From the NCBI RefSeq assembly GCF_022524485.1, contig NZ_JAKXMK010000009.1, positions 124,001-188,000 of the forward strand: a DNA stretch of 64,000 bases, in the 5' to 3' direction. Numbering within the stretch: position 1 is the stretch's first letter; every line of letters begins with the position of its first letter. A program made the position numbers and the translations under genes. Below are positions 26,597 through 34,859 of the stretch, one piece after another. This stretch comes from Pseudonocardia alaniniphila. Its GTDB lineage: Bacteria > Actinomycetota > Actinomycetes > Mycobacteriales > Pseudonocardiaceae. The notes beneath the pieces were generated by a model. The model was not told the origin of the DNA. It ran no database searches and saw only the letters and a program-made list of their open reading frames with translations.

Positions 26597-28291
26597 CTAT
26601 CGTGCGAACGTGGTCAGGAATCGGTCGCGGAAGGACTCCATGGGCCAGACCGGCGCCCGCGGCCCGGGCCGCAGCCCGTCCTGCCATCCCCACCCGCCGA
26701 TCCGGTCCAGTACGGCGCGGTCGCGGGTGACGATCGTGATCGGGACGTCCATGCCGGCGTCGTCCCCGGCGACGAAGGTGGCGGGCTGGTGGTCGCCGAG
26801 AACGACGAGCACAAGATCGTCGTCGCCGTGCTTCTCCACGTACGACACGAGGGTGGACAGCGAGTACTCGATGGAACGCCGGTACCCGTCGCGCATGCGG
26901 TCGGGATCGCTCTCGACGACGTCCACGGGATCGCTGCGCCCAGCGCCCGGGCGGTCGAACACCGAGCCGTCGCCGACGGCGTCCCAGTCGAGAAGGTTGG
27001 GAACCTTCGCCCACGGCCAGTGGCTGGAGACGAGGGGGATCTCGGCCATGAGCGGGCCGCGGTCGGGATTGCTGCGCTCGATCTGCTCGAAGGCCGACAG
27101 GGTGTACTGGTCGGGGGTCTGGAAGCCCGAGTAGGTCAGGGACCGGTTGCCGAGGTTCCCGGAGTCGTAGCTCCGGTCGATGCCGTAGAACGCCTGCTCC
27201 GGCCAGGGTCCGGAGTTGGACGGCATCACCGACACGGTCTGCCAGCCTCCGCGCTGGAACGCGCTCGTGAGGGTCAGGCGGTCGCTCGCGACGAGCTTGT
27301 CGAAGCTGTGCTGGTTGGTGACCCGCAGTCCCGAGAGCAGCGTGGCGTGGGCGAGCCAACTGCCACCGCCCGACACCGAGGACGTGAGATAGGCGCTGCG
27401 TGAGGCGAACCCGGCCGCGGCCAGCCTGCGGGTTCCGTCGTCGAGGACTGCGCCGACGGTCGGCGCGAACTCCGGATTCTCCAGCGCCGAGCGCCCGTAG
27501 CTCTCGACGTAGGTGAAGACGACGTCCTTGCCGCGCAGCGCGGTCAGCAGGTTCGCGCCCGGGGTGCCTCGGAACGCGTCCGCGGCGGCCTGCTCGTCGA
27601 AGATCCTCTGGTCGTGCAGGCTCGTGGACACCTGCTGAGCCGTCTGGAGGCCGAGCGCGGCGGTACTCCTCGCCGCGACGGGCACGGGGGCGACGATCTG
27701 CGCGCCGACTGCGAGGCAGGCGAGCCAGGCCCCGGTGAGCACCGCGACCGTCCGGATCGTGGTGGTCCGATGCCTGGCAGCGAGGTTCGCCAGGCGCCGG
27801 ACGGACAGTGCCATGAGGACGACCAGCGCGGCCCCTCCGACGGCGGCGCCGACCGTGGTGCCGATCACGCCGGCAGGACCCATCGAGTCCTCGAGCAGCG
27901 TGATGCCGCTCCCGAGCTGGGACCAGTCGAATATCGGGTCGAACGACCTGCCCAGGATCGCGAGGAAGCCCATCTGAAAGACCCGCAGGACCGTCAGCAG
28001 GCCGAGCAGCGTCCCCGCGGCGACGGCCAGCACCCGGCGCGCCCGCGGTGGCAGAGCGATCAGGAGTGCGGCGCCGAGCAGCCCCTCGATCGGGATTCGA
28101 AGCAGTGCGAACGGGGTGACCTGACCGACCTCCCGCGGCGCGACGAGAGCGAGGAACACCAGCACCCCGGCCAGGCAGGTGAGGATCGCGCCGATCCTGA
28201 CGTGGCCTGGCCCCTTGTCATCCCGAGCTGCTCTGTCGTCGCCTGCCGTCTCGCCCCGAGCGGGCGCGCGGGGTGGGGTGTGAATCGACAA
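26597..28291 (-). CDS. LtaS-like membrane sulfatase-fold enzyme
   Basis: About 564 residues. Five N-terminal TM helices are followed by an extracytoplasmic alkaline-phosphatase-superfamily domain: VFTYVESYGRSALENPEF (metal-binding Glu), SGGGSWLAHATLLSG (likely nucleophile region), and VLGDHQPATF (Asp and His metal ligands). Lipoteichoic acid synthases and phosphoglycerol transferases have this layout; here it could modify an envelope glycan or lipid with phosphoglycerol or phosphoethanolamine (inference). I favour a TTG start at 28289-28291 with AAGGA upstream; an ATG at 28360 would add 23 residues. Confidence 0.78.
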   Translation of the reverse strand: MSIHTPPRAPARGETAGDDRAARDDKGPGHVRIGAILTCLAGVLVFLALVAPREVGQVTPFALLRIPIEGLLGAALLIALPPRARRVLAVAAGTLLGLLTVLRVFQMGFLAILGRSFDPIFDWSQLGSGITLLEDSMGPAGVIGTTVGAAVGGAALVVLMALSVRRLANLAARHRTTTIRTVAVLTGAWLACLAVGAQIVAPVPVAARSTAALGLQTAQQVSTSLHDQRIFDEQAAADAFRGTPGANLLTALRGKDVVFTYVESYGRSALENPEFAPTVGAVLDDGTRRLAAAGFASRSAYLTSSVSGGGSWLAHATLLSGLRVTNQHSFDKLVASDRLTLTSAFQRGGWQTVSVMPSNSGPWPEQAFYGIDRSYDSGNLGNRSLTYSGFQTPDQYTLSAFEQIERSNPDRGPLMAEIPLVSSHWPWAKVPNLLDWDAVGDGSVFDRPGAGRSDPVDVVESDPDRMRDGYRRSIEYSLSTLVSYVEKHGDDDLVLVVLGDHQPATFVAGDDAGMDVPITIVTRDRAVLDRIGGWGWQDGLRPGPRAPVWPMESFRDRFLTTFAR

Positions 28292-28677
28292 GCTGGAGAT
28301 CCTTCCCGTACGGGTGCGCGGTGCCCGGTGTTCACCAGGCGCCTGATGCCGGGTGCACATCGCGCCACGGGAGGCCCACGTCGTGATCGACGGACCGGAT
28401 CAGCAGCACCGGCGCCGGGACCCGAACCGGGCGACCGGGCCGGGGCCGCCGAGGAAGTTCCATCCACACTCTTCGACACGGATCCGACGAATCGGAGGTT
28501 CACCTGACTCCGGTACTGATCGCAGGCGGGGTCCGGAGGGTGCCGGTTCACGTGCCGTGATCAGATGCGGTCCAGGGTCGCAGGCGGGCACCCTGCGGGC
28601 AGAGCGGCCATCCGTGAACGACGGAATGCGGCAGGTGGTGCCGGGGTTGCATCAAGGGCATTGATCACGTAAATCCC

Positions 28678-28698
28678 GAACGGACGATTCGTCCGTTC
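28678..28698. promoter_or_regulatory. 21-bp palindrome before the PPOX gene, likely operator
   Basis: GAACGGACG-ATT-CGTCCGTTC is a perfect inverted repeat ending 17 nt before the ATG at 28716. Such GGACG/CGTCC palindromes suit TetR-type repressors. The remaining part of the 28292-28677 gap shows no gene. Confidence 0.65.
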
Positions 28699-28715
28699 CT
28701 GGTCGAGGGGTGCGC

Positions 28716-29141
28716 ATGTCTCTTGTCATGACCGAGCAGGAACGCCAGGAGTTCCTTGCCGGAGTGCACGTCGGTGTGGTCGCGGTGAACCGTGAAGGGC
28801 GGGCCCCCCTCGCTGTGCCGATCTGGTACGACTACGTCCCGGGCGGTGAGGTGCTGATCTGGATCTCTCGCGGATCGGTGAAGGAACGTCTGTTGCGGGA
28901 GGCGGGCCGCTTCAGCATCTGCGCACAGGTCGAAACGGCGCCGTACAAGTACGCCACAGCCGAGGGCCCCGTGATCGCGATCGACGAGGAGCCCACTGAG
29001 GAGCAGGCGCTCCGCATCGCGGGCCGCTATCTGTCTGCGGAGGATGCGGCGAAGTGGGTGACCGACAATCTCGGGGCGGACTCCCTTCTCGTTCGGATGC
29101 GCCCCGAGAAGTGGCTGAGCACGGACTACAGCAAGGCCTGA
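28716..29141 (+). CDS. PPOX-fold flavin/F420-type oxidoreductase
   Basis: A 141-residue split-barrel protein (MSLVMTEQERQEFLAGVHVG; APLAVPIWYDYVPGGEVLIW; RAGRFSIC-like block; LVRMRPEKWLSTDYSKA). The PPOX-like family reduces or binds with FMN or F420, mostly in redox defence. The ATG follows GAGGGG. A second, unrelated PPOX protein is at 34374. Confidence 0.8.
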   Translation: MSLVMTEQERQEFLAGVHVGVVAVNREGRAPLAVPIWYDYVPGGEVLIWISRGSVKERLLREAGRFSICAQVETAPYKYATAEGPVIAIDEEPTEEQALRIAGRYLSAEDAAKWVTDNLGADSLLVRMRPEKWLSTDYSKA

Positions 29142-29305
29142 TCGCCCATCCGCCGTGGACGGAGCGCGATAGGGCTCGGCGAACGGGTTGATTCCCGCCG
29201 CCGACGCGCTCGCGAGTCAGCCATTGGTGCGGATTGTCCGTTCGGAGGCTCGCATTCAGCCGTGCCGCCCGGGATCGTGGTCGAGCCACGAACCGAGGAG
29301 ATGGC

Positions 29306-30748
29306 ATGGCGACGTTGTTGCAGCAGGCCTTCCGTCGCAAGCCGGTGGAGAAGATGGCCGCGGAGACCGGACTCGACGGCCAGGGCAGGGGTGAGCTCGC
29401 CCGCACCATCGGGCTGTTCCAGCTCACCATGATCGGTGTCGGCGCGACGATCGGGACGGGCATCTTCTTCGTCCTGACCGAGGCCGTCCCTGTCGCCGGA
29501 CCGGCGGTCGTCTGGTCGTTCGTGATCGCCGGGTTCGTCGCGGGCCTCACCGCAGTCTGTTACGCGGAGCTGGCCAGCGCCGTCCCGGTGTCGGGGTCGT
29601 CGTACTCCTACGCGTACGCGACGCTCGGTGAGGTCGTCGCCATGGGGGTGGCGGCATGCCTGCTGCTCGAGTACGGCGTGTCGTCCGCGGCGGTGGCGGT
29701 CGGCTGGTCGCAGTACCTCAACCAGCTGCTGGGCAACCTGTTCGGGTTCCGGATCCCCGAGTTCCTCTCCCAGTCGCCGGAGGGCGGTGGCCTGCTGAAC
29801 CTGCCCGCCGTCGTGCTCGTGGCGCTGTGCGCGCTCCTGCTCATCCGCGGGGCGAGCGAGTCGGCGACGGTCAACGCGGTGATGGTCGTCATCAAGATCG
29901 CCGTGCTGCTGATGTTCGTCGTCATCGGCGTCACGGGCTGGAACACCGACAACTTCGCCGAGTTCGCGCCGTTCGGAATCACGGGAATCACCGGGGCCGC
30001 CGGCATCATCTTCTTCGCCTACATCGGTCTCGACGCCGTGTCGACCGCGGGGGAGGAGGTGAAGAACCCACGCCGGACGATGCCCTTGGCGATCATCCTG
30101 GCGCTCTGCACGGTGACACTCGTCTACACCGCCGTCGCCCTGGTGGCGGTCGGCGCCCAGCCCCAGGCCGAGTTCGAGGGCCAGGAGGCCGGGCTCGCCG
30201 CCATCCTGGAGAACGTGGTCGGCGCCAGCTGGCCGGGAACCGTGCTCGCGGCAGGGGCCATCATCTCGATCTTCAGCGTCACCCTCGTGACGATCTACGG
30301 TCAGACCCGCATCCTGTTCGCGATCGGCCGCGACGGGCTGCTTCCGCAGTTCTTCCACCAGGTGAACGCCCGCACCAGCACGCCCGTGAACACCACGATC
30401 GCCGTCGCCGTCGCCGTGGCGCTCCTGGCCGGGCTCCTTCCGATCCACTTCCTCGCCCAGCTCACGAGCATCGGCACACTCGTGGCCTTCCTCGTCGTCT
30501 CCGTGGGTGTGATCGTCCTGCGGCGCACCGCGCCCGACCTGCCCCGTGGGTTCCGGGTTCCCGGCTATCCGGTCACACCGATCCTCTCGATCGCGGGCTG
30601 TCTCTGGATCGTCGTCGGCCTCAAGCCGATGACGATCGCCGTCTTCGCGATCTGGGTGGGCGTCGTGCTCGTCTGGTACTTCGCCTACGGGATCCGCCAC
30701 TCGCGGCTACGTGCCGCCGCCACGGATCCCCAGGAGGACGTGCTGTGA
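29306..30748 (+). CDS. APC-family amino acid permease
   Basis: A 480-residue transporter with about 12 TM segments. Signature GVGATIGTGIFFVLTEA in TM1 (unwound GTG region for substrate), and FFAYIGLDAVSTAGEEVKNP in TM6. It resembles cationic amino acid transporters (CAT-like). The ATG at 29306 follows GAGGAG. It is translationally coupled with a universal stress protein (GTGA), a known arrangement in which the Usp domain may sense or regulate the transporter. Confidence 0.9.
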   Translation: MATLLQQAFRRKPVEKMAAETGLDGQGRGELARTIGLFQLTMIGVGATIGTGIFFVLTEAVPVAGPAVVWSFVIAGFVAGLTAVCYAELASAVPVSGSSYSYAYATLGEVVAMGVAACLLLEYGVSSAAVAVGWSQYLNQLLGNLFGFRIPEFLSQSPEGGGLLNLPAVVLVALCALLLIRGASESATVNAVMVVIKIAVLLMFVVIGVTGWNTDNFAEFAPFGITGITGAAGIIFFAYIGLDAVSTAGEEVKNPRRTMPLAIILALCTVTLVYTAVALVAVGAQPQAEFEGQEAGLAAILENVVGASWPGTVLAAGAIISIFSVTLVTIYGQTRILFAIGRDGLLPQFFHQVNARTSTPVNTTIAVAVAVALLAGLLPIHFLAQLTSIGTLVAFLVVSVGVIVLRRTAPDLPRGFRVPGYPVTPILSIAGCLWIVVGLKPMTIAVFAIWVGVVLVWYFAYGIRHSRLRAAATDPQEDVL

Positions 30749-31674
30749 CGCTCGTCGTCGGGCTGCCGCGCGACGAGCGCGCGACGGCAGCGGTACAGCT
30801 CGGCGGGAAGCTCGCCCGCTCGTTCGACGAGGATCTCGTGGTGTGCACCGTGGTGCCGCCGCCGTGGCCGCCCGGGATGGGCAGGGTCGACGCCGAGTAC
30901 CAGGAGTACCTCGACCAGAGCGCCAAGGAGGCCATCGAGCGGGCCCGCGGCCTGGTGCCCCCCGATTGCTCCGCCGAGTTCGTCGTCGCCAGGGCGAGCT
31001 CGACGTCGGCGGGTCTGGTCTCGGTCGCGAAGGGACACGGCGCACGCATGCTGGTGCTCGGCTCGTCCACGGCGGGGGTGCTCGGGCGGGTCGCCTTCGG
31101 CAGCGTCGCGGACCGGCTGCTGCACAGCTCGCCCCTGCCGGTCGTGCTCGGCCCACGCGGGTTCCGGTGCCGGCCCGACAACAGGGTGCGCCGGGTGACA
31201 GCAGCCTTCGGCGCGACCGAGGACTCCCACGAGCTCGTCATCGCCGTCGCGGAGGTCGCCGCGCGGGCGGGTGCCACGCTGCGCGTCGCGTCCTTCGCCG
31301 TGCGCCCGCGCACGCCGTTGACGGCAGGGATCGGCTCCCGTGCCGAGGACGGCGTGGCGCACGAGTGGGCGGCGGACGCCGAGCACGCTCAGCGCGCCGT
31401 CCTGGAGGACGTGGAACGCCTGCCGCGCAGCCCGTCCTCGATCGAGTCGGTGGTCGGATACGGCGCCGACTGGGCGGGGGCGATCGAGGACATCGGGTGG
31501 GCGGACGGGGACCTGCTGGCCGTCGGATCCAGCACCGCGGGACCGCTCGAACGCGTGTTCATCGGCTCTCGCTCATCGCGGATCGTCCGGCACTCGCCCG
31601 TGCCGGTGATGGTGGTGCCGCGCGGCGCGGCGCGGGCGCTCGCCGAGCGCGCGGGGCAGGACAAGACCATGTGA
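30745..31674 (+). CDS. Two-domain universal stress protein
   Basis: 309 residues with two UspA domains (residues 1-145 and 150-300). Each domain ends in the ATP-binding loop: LVLGSSTAGVLGRVAFGSVA and LAVGSSTAGPLERVFIGSRS, followed by SPLPVV or SPVPVM. The GTG start overlaps the permease TGA (GTGA) with AGGAGG 7 nt upstream. Its role is probably tied to the permease. Confidence 0.9.
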   Translation: MTLVVGLPRDERATAAVQLGGKLARSFDEDLVVCTVVPPPWPPGMGRVDAEYQEYLDQSAKEAIERARGLVPPDCSAEFVVARASSTSAGLVSVAKGHGARMLVLGSSTAGVLGRVAFGSVADRLLHSSPLPVVLGPRGFRCRPDNRVRRVTAAFGATEDSHELVIAVAEVAARAGATLRVASFAVRPRTPLTAGIGSRAEDGVAHEWAADAEHAQRAVLEDVERLPRSPSSIESVVGYGADWAGAIEDIGWADGDLLAVGSSTAGPLERVFIGSRSSRIVRHSPVPVMVVPRGAARALAERAGQDKTM

Positions 31675-31691
31675 TCGACGAGCCATGGATC

Positions 31692-32546
31692 TCACGCGTA
31701 GACGAGCAGCCCGTCGCAGGCGCTCGTTCCACCGCTGTTGTTCGGCCCGCGCACAGCGCCATTGCTGTTCAAGACGTACCAGTCGTTGCCAGCCTTCGTG
31801 ACGATGATCATCTGGGTTGCCATGTCTTCGCCCGCCGGCTTCACGACCTCGTCGTGCAGGAGCTTGAAGAAATTCTCGTTGAAGCTCGGAGCGCGAAATC
31901 CCCGAAGAGCGTACTTCCTTCCGCCGTAATCGACATCAATGATCGTCGATCTCCACTGCTTGACGCCACTCTTGATGGGCGTCAACTGGTTGACCAGGCT
32001 CTGCTCGATGCCGGCCATGTGAATATGCAGCTGGTCTTGCTTGCGAACAGGTGTTGGCGGATTTCTGGTCGTGTGTGCCGCGTTCACTCCCAGTGCGAGC
32101 TGGCCGGCCGGGAACGTCACCGCTCCAGGGCCGGCTCCCGGCTGCGCGTAGTTCCAGGCGTCCTCCCAGTATTGTCTCCCGGCATCGCCCAACAGTAGTG
32201 GGCACTCAATTCCCTTAACGCGGGTGGTGGGAACCAGGAGGAAGTCGTGCGTGGTCGAGCCGCCGCCGTGCAGCACGACATCGCGCCTGCCTCCTATCAG
32301 GCAATACGATGGCGGCGGAGGTTTCTTCGGATCTCGGTACGCTTCCCCGCATTTTTTGGCGCGCTCCGCCCAGATGAAGACCCTGGGCCCGGTATCCGTG
32401 TCGGAGCCACACAGGTTGGGTTGGAGGGCCGTGGGCGCCGCCGCGCCGGCCGGTGTGCCGAAGCCGCCGAGAGCCACGGCGAGCCCGGCCACGCCGGACA
32501 GTTTGAGGAATTGACGTCGGCGCACGTCCTCGACGTTCTCGTCCAC
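31692..32546 (-). CDS. Exported CDP-diacylglycerol diphosphatase
   Basis: 284 residues. The twin-arginine signal RRRQFLKLSGVAGLAVALGG directs Tat export. The mature part matches the CDP-diacylglycerol pyrophosphatase (Cdh) family, a HIT-like fold: FLLVPTTRVKGIECP, QYWEDAWNYA, KQDQLHIHMAG with HxH at 174-176. The reaction is CDP-diacylglycerol to phosphatidate and CMP. A lower GC content and AT-rich flank (32550-32800) suggest recent acquisition. Start GTG 32544-32546. Confidence 0.85.
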   Translation of the reverse strand: MDENVEDVRRRQFLKLSGVAGLAVALGGFGTPAGAAAPTALQPNLCGSDTDTGPRVFIWAERAKKCGEAYRDPKKPPPPSYCLIGGRRDVVLHGGGSTTHDFLLVPTTRVKGIECPLLLGDAGRQYWEDAWNYAQPGAGPGAVTFPAGQLALGVNAAHTTRNPPTPVRKQDQLHIHMAGIEQSLVNQLTPIKSGVKQWRSTIIDVDYGGRKYALRGFRAPSFNENFFKLLHDEVVKPAGEDMATQMIIVTKAGNDWYVLNSNGAVRGPNNSGGTSACDGLLVYA

Positions 32547-32824
32547 ACGTCCTCCGATACGTCAGAGATCCACCGGCGATGGTCGGCGCATCGGCCGCAC
32601 TGCATCGCCGACTCGATCAATTGCCCTGGACCACCCGTCCCGACACGGGTTGTCGGCCATCCCCTCACGGTACGTATATCAGAACCCGACCGCCGGCCGT
32701 ATTGTTGATAACGGAGAGTAGCACGTGCCGAATGGTCGTCAAGCATCTGTGCTTTGCGGCGGCGACAGGGCATTAATGAGATCGGCCTGATCTGCGCGCG
32801 AATGGGGCGAGCGCCGACTGGCGG

Positions 32825-33424
32825 TTATGGCTGCTGTTCTCGCACGACGCCGGCGATGACCGAGGCAACGACCTTGTCGACGGCGCCCGCTTCCGGCGGT
32901 GTGCCTTTCCGGTCGGCGAAGAGCAGGTGTCCGGCCCCGATCAGCGTGGGGGCGAGCGTGTCGACGTCGGCGTTCGCCGTGATGCGGCCCAGTTCGCGCT
33001 CGGCAGCGAGATAGGAGGCGATCATGGCCGTGGCTTCGGTGAGCAGTGGGATGCCGGTCGGCGTGGTCCGGCGGAGCCGGGCACGCAGATCGTCCCGCGA
33101 GATGATGAGCCCGACGATCGCCACGGCGACCGATCCGAACAGGTCGGTCAGGGCGCGGGCGACGTTGTCGGCGACGGTGCCCGTCCCGGCGGATGCCCGC
33201 AGGGCAGCGGCTTGCCCGTCGATCCGGGCCACGCGGTTGCGCACGAGTTCGGCGAGGAACGCGTCGAAGTCGGCGAAGTGCCGATGCAGCACTCCCTTTG
33301 CGCAGCCGGCCTCCGTGGTGACCGCCCGGCTGGTCAGCGCGTTCGGTCCGTCCCGGAGCAACACGCGCTCGGCGGCGTCGAACAACTGATCACGCGCGTC
33401 GTGGAGGGCCACACCTGTCGGCAC
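32825..33424 (-). CDS. TetR-family regulator
   Basis: 199 residues. N-terminal HTH: LFDAAERVLLRDGPNALTSR, AVTTEAGCAKGVLHRHFADF. The C-terminal part is a divergent ligand pocket. I place the start at GTG 33422-33424, 7 nt after GAGGGA; a longer frame would begin inside the operators. Divergent from a methyltransferase gene; two large palindromes lie between them. Confidence 0.88.
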   Translation of the reverse strand: MPTGVALHDARDQLFDAAERVLLRDGPNALTSRAVTTEAGCAKGVLHRHFADFDAFLAELVRNRVARIDGQAAALRASAGTGTVADNVARALTDLFGSVAVAIVGLIISRDDLRARLRRTTPTGIPLLTEATAMIASYLAAERELGRITANADVDTLAPTLIGAGHLLFADRKGTPPEAGAVDKVVASVIAGVVREQQP

Positions 33425-33440
33425 CGTGCATCCCTCGTTG

Positions 33441-33482
33441 AGTGGGCATGTGCCCACTAGAGTGGGCAGATGCCCACTCTAG
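33441..33482. promoter_or_regulatory. Tandem TetR operators
   Basis: Two palindromes share the arms AGTGGGCA/TGCCCACT with a 2-nt centre: 33441-33458 and 33461-33478. The second extends to 12-bp arms (CTAGAGTGGGCA, 33457-33468, and TGCCCACTCTAG, 33471-33482). Their centres are 20 bp apart, two helix turns, so dimers would bind on one face. The second overlaps the -10 box (TAGAGT, 33458-33463) and start codon of the methyltransferase gene. Confidence 0.85.
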
Positions 33483-34294
33483 CCTCGGCGGGAGCGCCCT
33501 CTCCCGGCAGCGAGCCTCACCACCACCGACAGATGGCGGAGTCGTTCGGCACCGACGCCGAGCGCTACGACCGGGCCAGGCCGCGCTACCCCCAAGCCAT
33601 GGTCGACCGCATCGTCGCCGCCAGTCCCGGCCTCGACGTCCTCGATGTCGGCTGTGGCACCGGCATCGCAGCCCGGCAGTTCCAAGCGGCCGGCTGCACG
33701 GTGCTCGGGGTCGACGTCGACGCGCGGATGGCCGAGTTCGCGCGACGGCGGGGGCTCGACGTCGAGGTGGCGGCGTTCGAAGCCTGGGACCCGGTAGGTC
33801 GCGAGTTCGATGCGGTCGTCTCCGGGCAGACCTGGCACTGGGTGGACCCGGCCGCGGGAGCGGTCAAGGCCGCGCAGGCGCTGCGGTCCGGTGGCCGCCT
33901 GGCCGTGTTCTGGAATGCTGCCGAGCCACCGCCCGAACTGGCGGAATCCTTCGCCGAGGTCTACCGCCGGGTGCTGCCCGACTCGCCTGCCGCCCGCAGG
34001 CCGACGATGTCGGCCATCGACGGGTACTCGGCGATGGGCGCCATGGCGGCCGACGGGATCCGCGGGGCGGGGGCGTTCGGCGAGCCCGAGGAGTGGCGAT
34101 TCGACTGGCAGCAGACCTACACGCGGGACGAATGGCTGGACCAGGTGCCGACCACCGGCCTGCACACCCAACTCCCGCCCGCCCAGCTACAGGAGGTGCT
34201 GACGGGCACCGGCGCCGCCGTCGACTCGTTCGGGGGCGGCTTCACGATGCGGTACACGGCGCTGGTGGTCACGGCGTTGCGAGTCGGCGCCTGA
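33470..34294 (+). CDS. SAM-dependent methyltransferase
   Basis: 274 residues, class I fold of the UbiE/Coq5-like type. Motif I is VLDVGCGTGIAARQF (about 55-69), followed by VLGVDVDARMAEFARRR and the FDAVVSGQTWHWVDP block typical of yeast Tmt1/Crg1-like methyltransferases. ATG at 33470 is 6 nt after TAGAGT, so leaderless, and lies in the TetR operator; it is the likely regulated target. Substrate unknown, possibly a toxic acid or drug sensed by the TetR protein. Confidence 0.88.
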   Translation: MPTLASAGAPSPGSEPHHHRQMAESFGTDAERYDRARPRYPQAMVDRIVAASPGLDVLDVGCGTGIAARQFQAAGCTVLGVDVDARMAEFARRRGLDVEVAAFEAWDPVGREFDAVVSGQTWHWVDPAAGAVKAAQALRSGGRLAVFWNAAEPPPELAESFAEVYRRVLPDSPAARRPTMSAIDGYSAMGAMAADGIRGAGAFGEPEEWRFDWQQTYTRDEWLDQVPTTGLHTQLPPAQLQEVLTGTGAAVDSFGGGFTMRYTALVVTALRVGA

Positions 34295-34373
34295 TCCTCT
34301 GCGACCGATGGGGTCGATCTCCACGCATGCGGTTCGTACACACTGTGAGCATCTTCCCGAGAGGAGCCACCGC

Positions 34374-34790
34374 ATGTCGTTCACCGAGGAAGAGATCGCC
34401 TACCTACGGTCCCAACCGCTCGCCCGGGTTTCCACGCTTTCCGCCGACGGGCAGCCCGACGTCGTCCCACTCGCATTCGAGTTCGACGGGGAGATCTTCT
34501 GGGTGGGTGGATCCGGGGCGTCGGTCGAACGGACGCGGAAGTTCCGCAACGTCCGCGCCGGGAACCGGAAAGTCGCGCTGGTGGTCGACGACATGGTGTC
34601 CTTCGAACCGTTCATCGCACGTGGGATACGGATCTACGGGCGAGCCGATCAACCGGTGGAGCGGACCGGAATGGTCGGGCCGGGCCTGTACATCCGCATC
34701 AGTCCCACCGACTCGTGGAGCTGGAACATGGCGGGAGAGCCGGTCGGCGACACCTGGTACGAGGCGAGGCACGCCGTCCACCACGCATGA
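34374..34790 (+). CDS. PPOX class F420-dependent oxidoreductase
   Basis: 138 residues, beta-barrel fold: FTEEEIAYLRSQPLARVSTL, QPDVVPLAFEFDGEIFWVGG, RKFRNVRAGNRKVALVVDDM, RGIRIYGRAD. It fits the Rv2991/FDOR-B-like subgroup that uses F420. ATG with AGGAG 9 nt upstream, 79 nt after the methyltransferase; may be in its transcript. Confidence 0.85.
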   Translation: MSFTEEEIAYLRSQPLARVSTLSADGQPDVVPLAFEFDGEIFWVGGSGASVERTRKFRNVRAGNRKVALVVDDMVSFEPFIARGIRIYGRADQPVERTGMVGPGLYIRISPTDSWSWNMAGEPVGDTWYEARHAVHHA

Positions 34791-34859
34791 CCCCACTCGG
34801 GATGCAGCACCGCCCCGAGGTGCCGGCCCGGCCGGCGCCCCGAGGCGGCGTGACACCTG

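Noticed and set aside
29656..30744. Upstream extension of the universal stress protein frame
   Set aside because: It overlaps the amino-acid permease in another frame and is Arg-rich; the GTGA start behind AGGAGG is far better.
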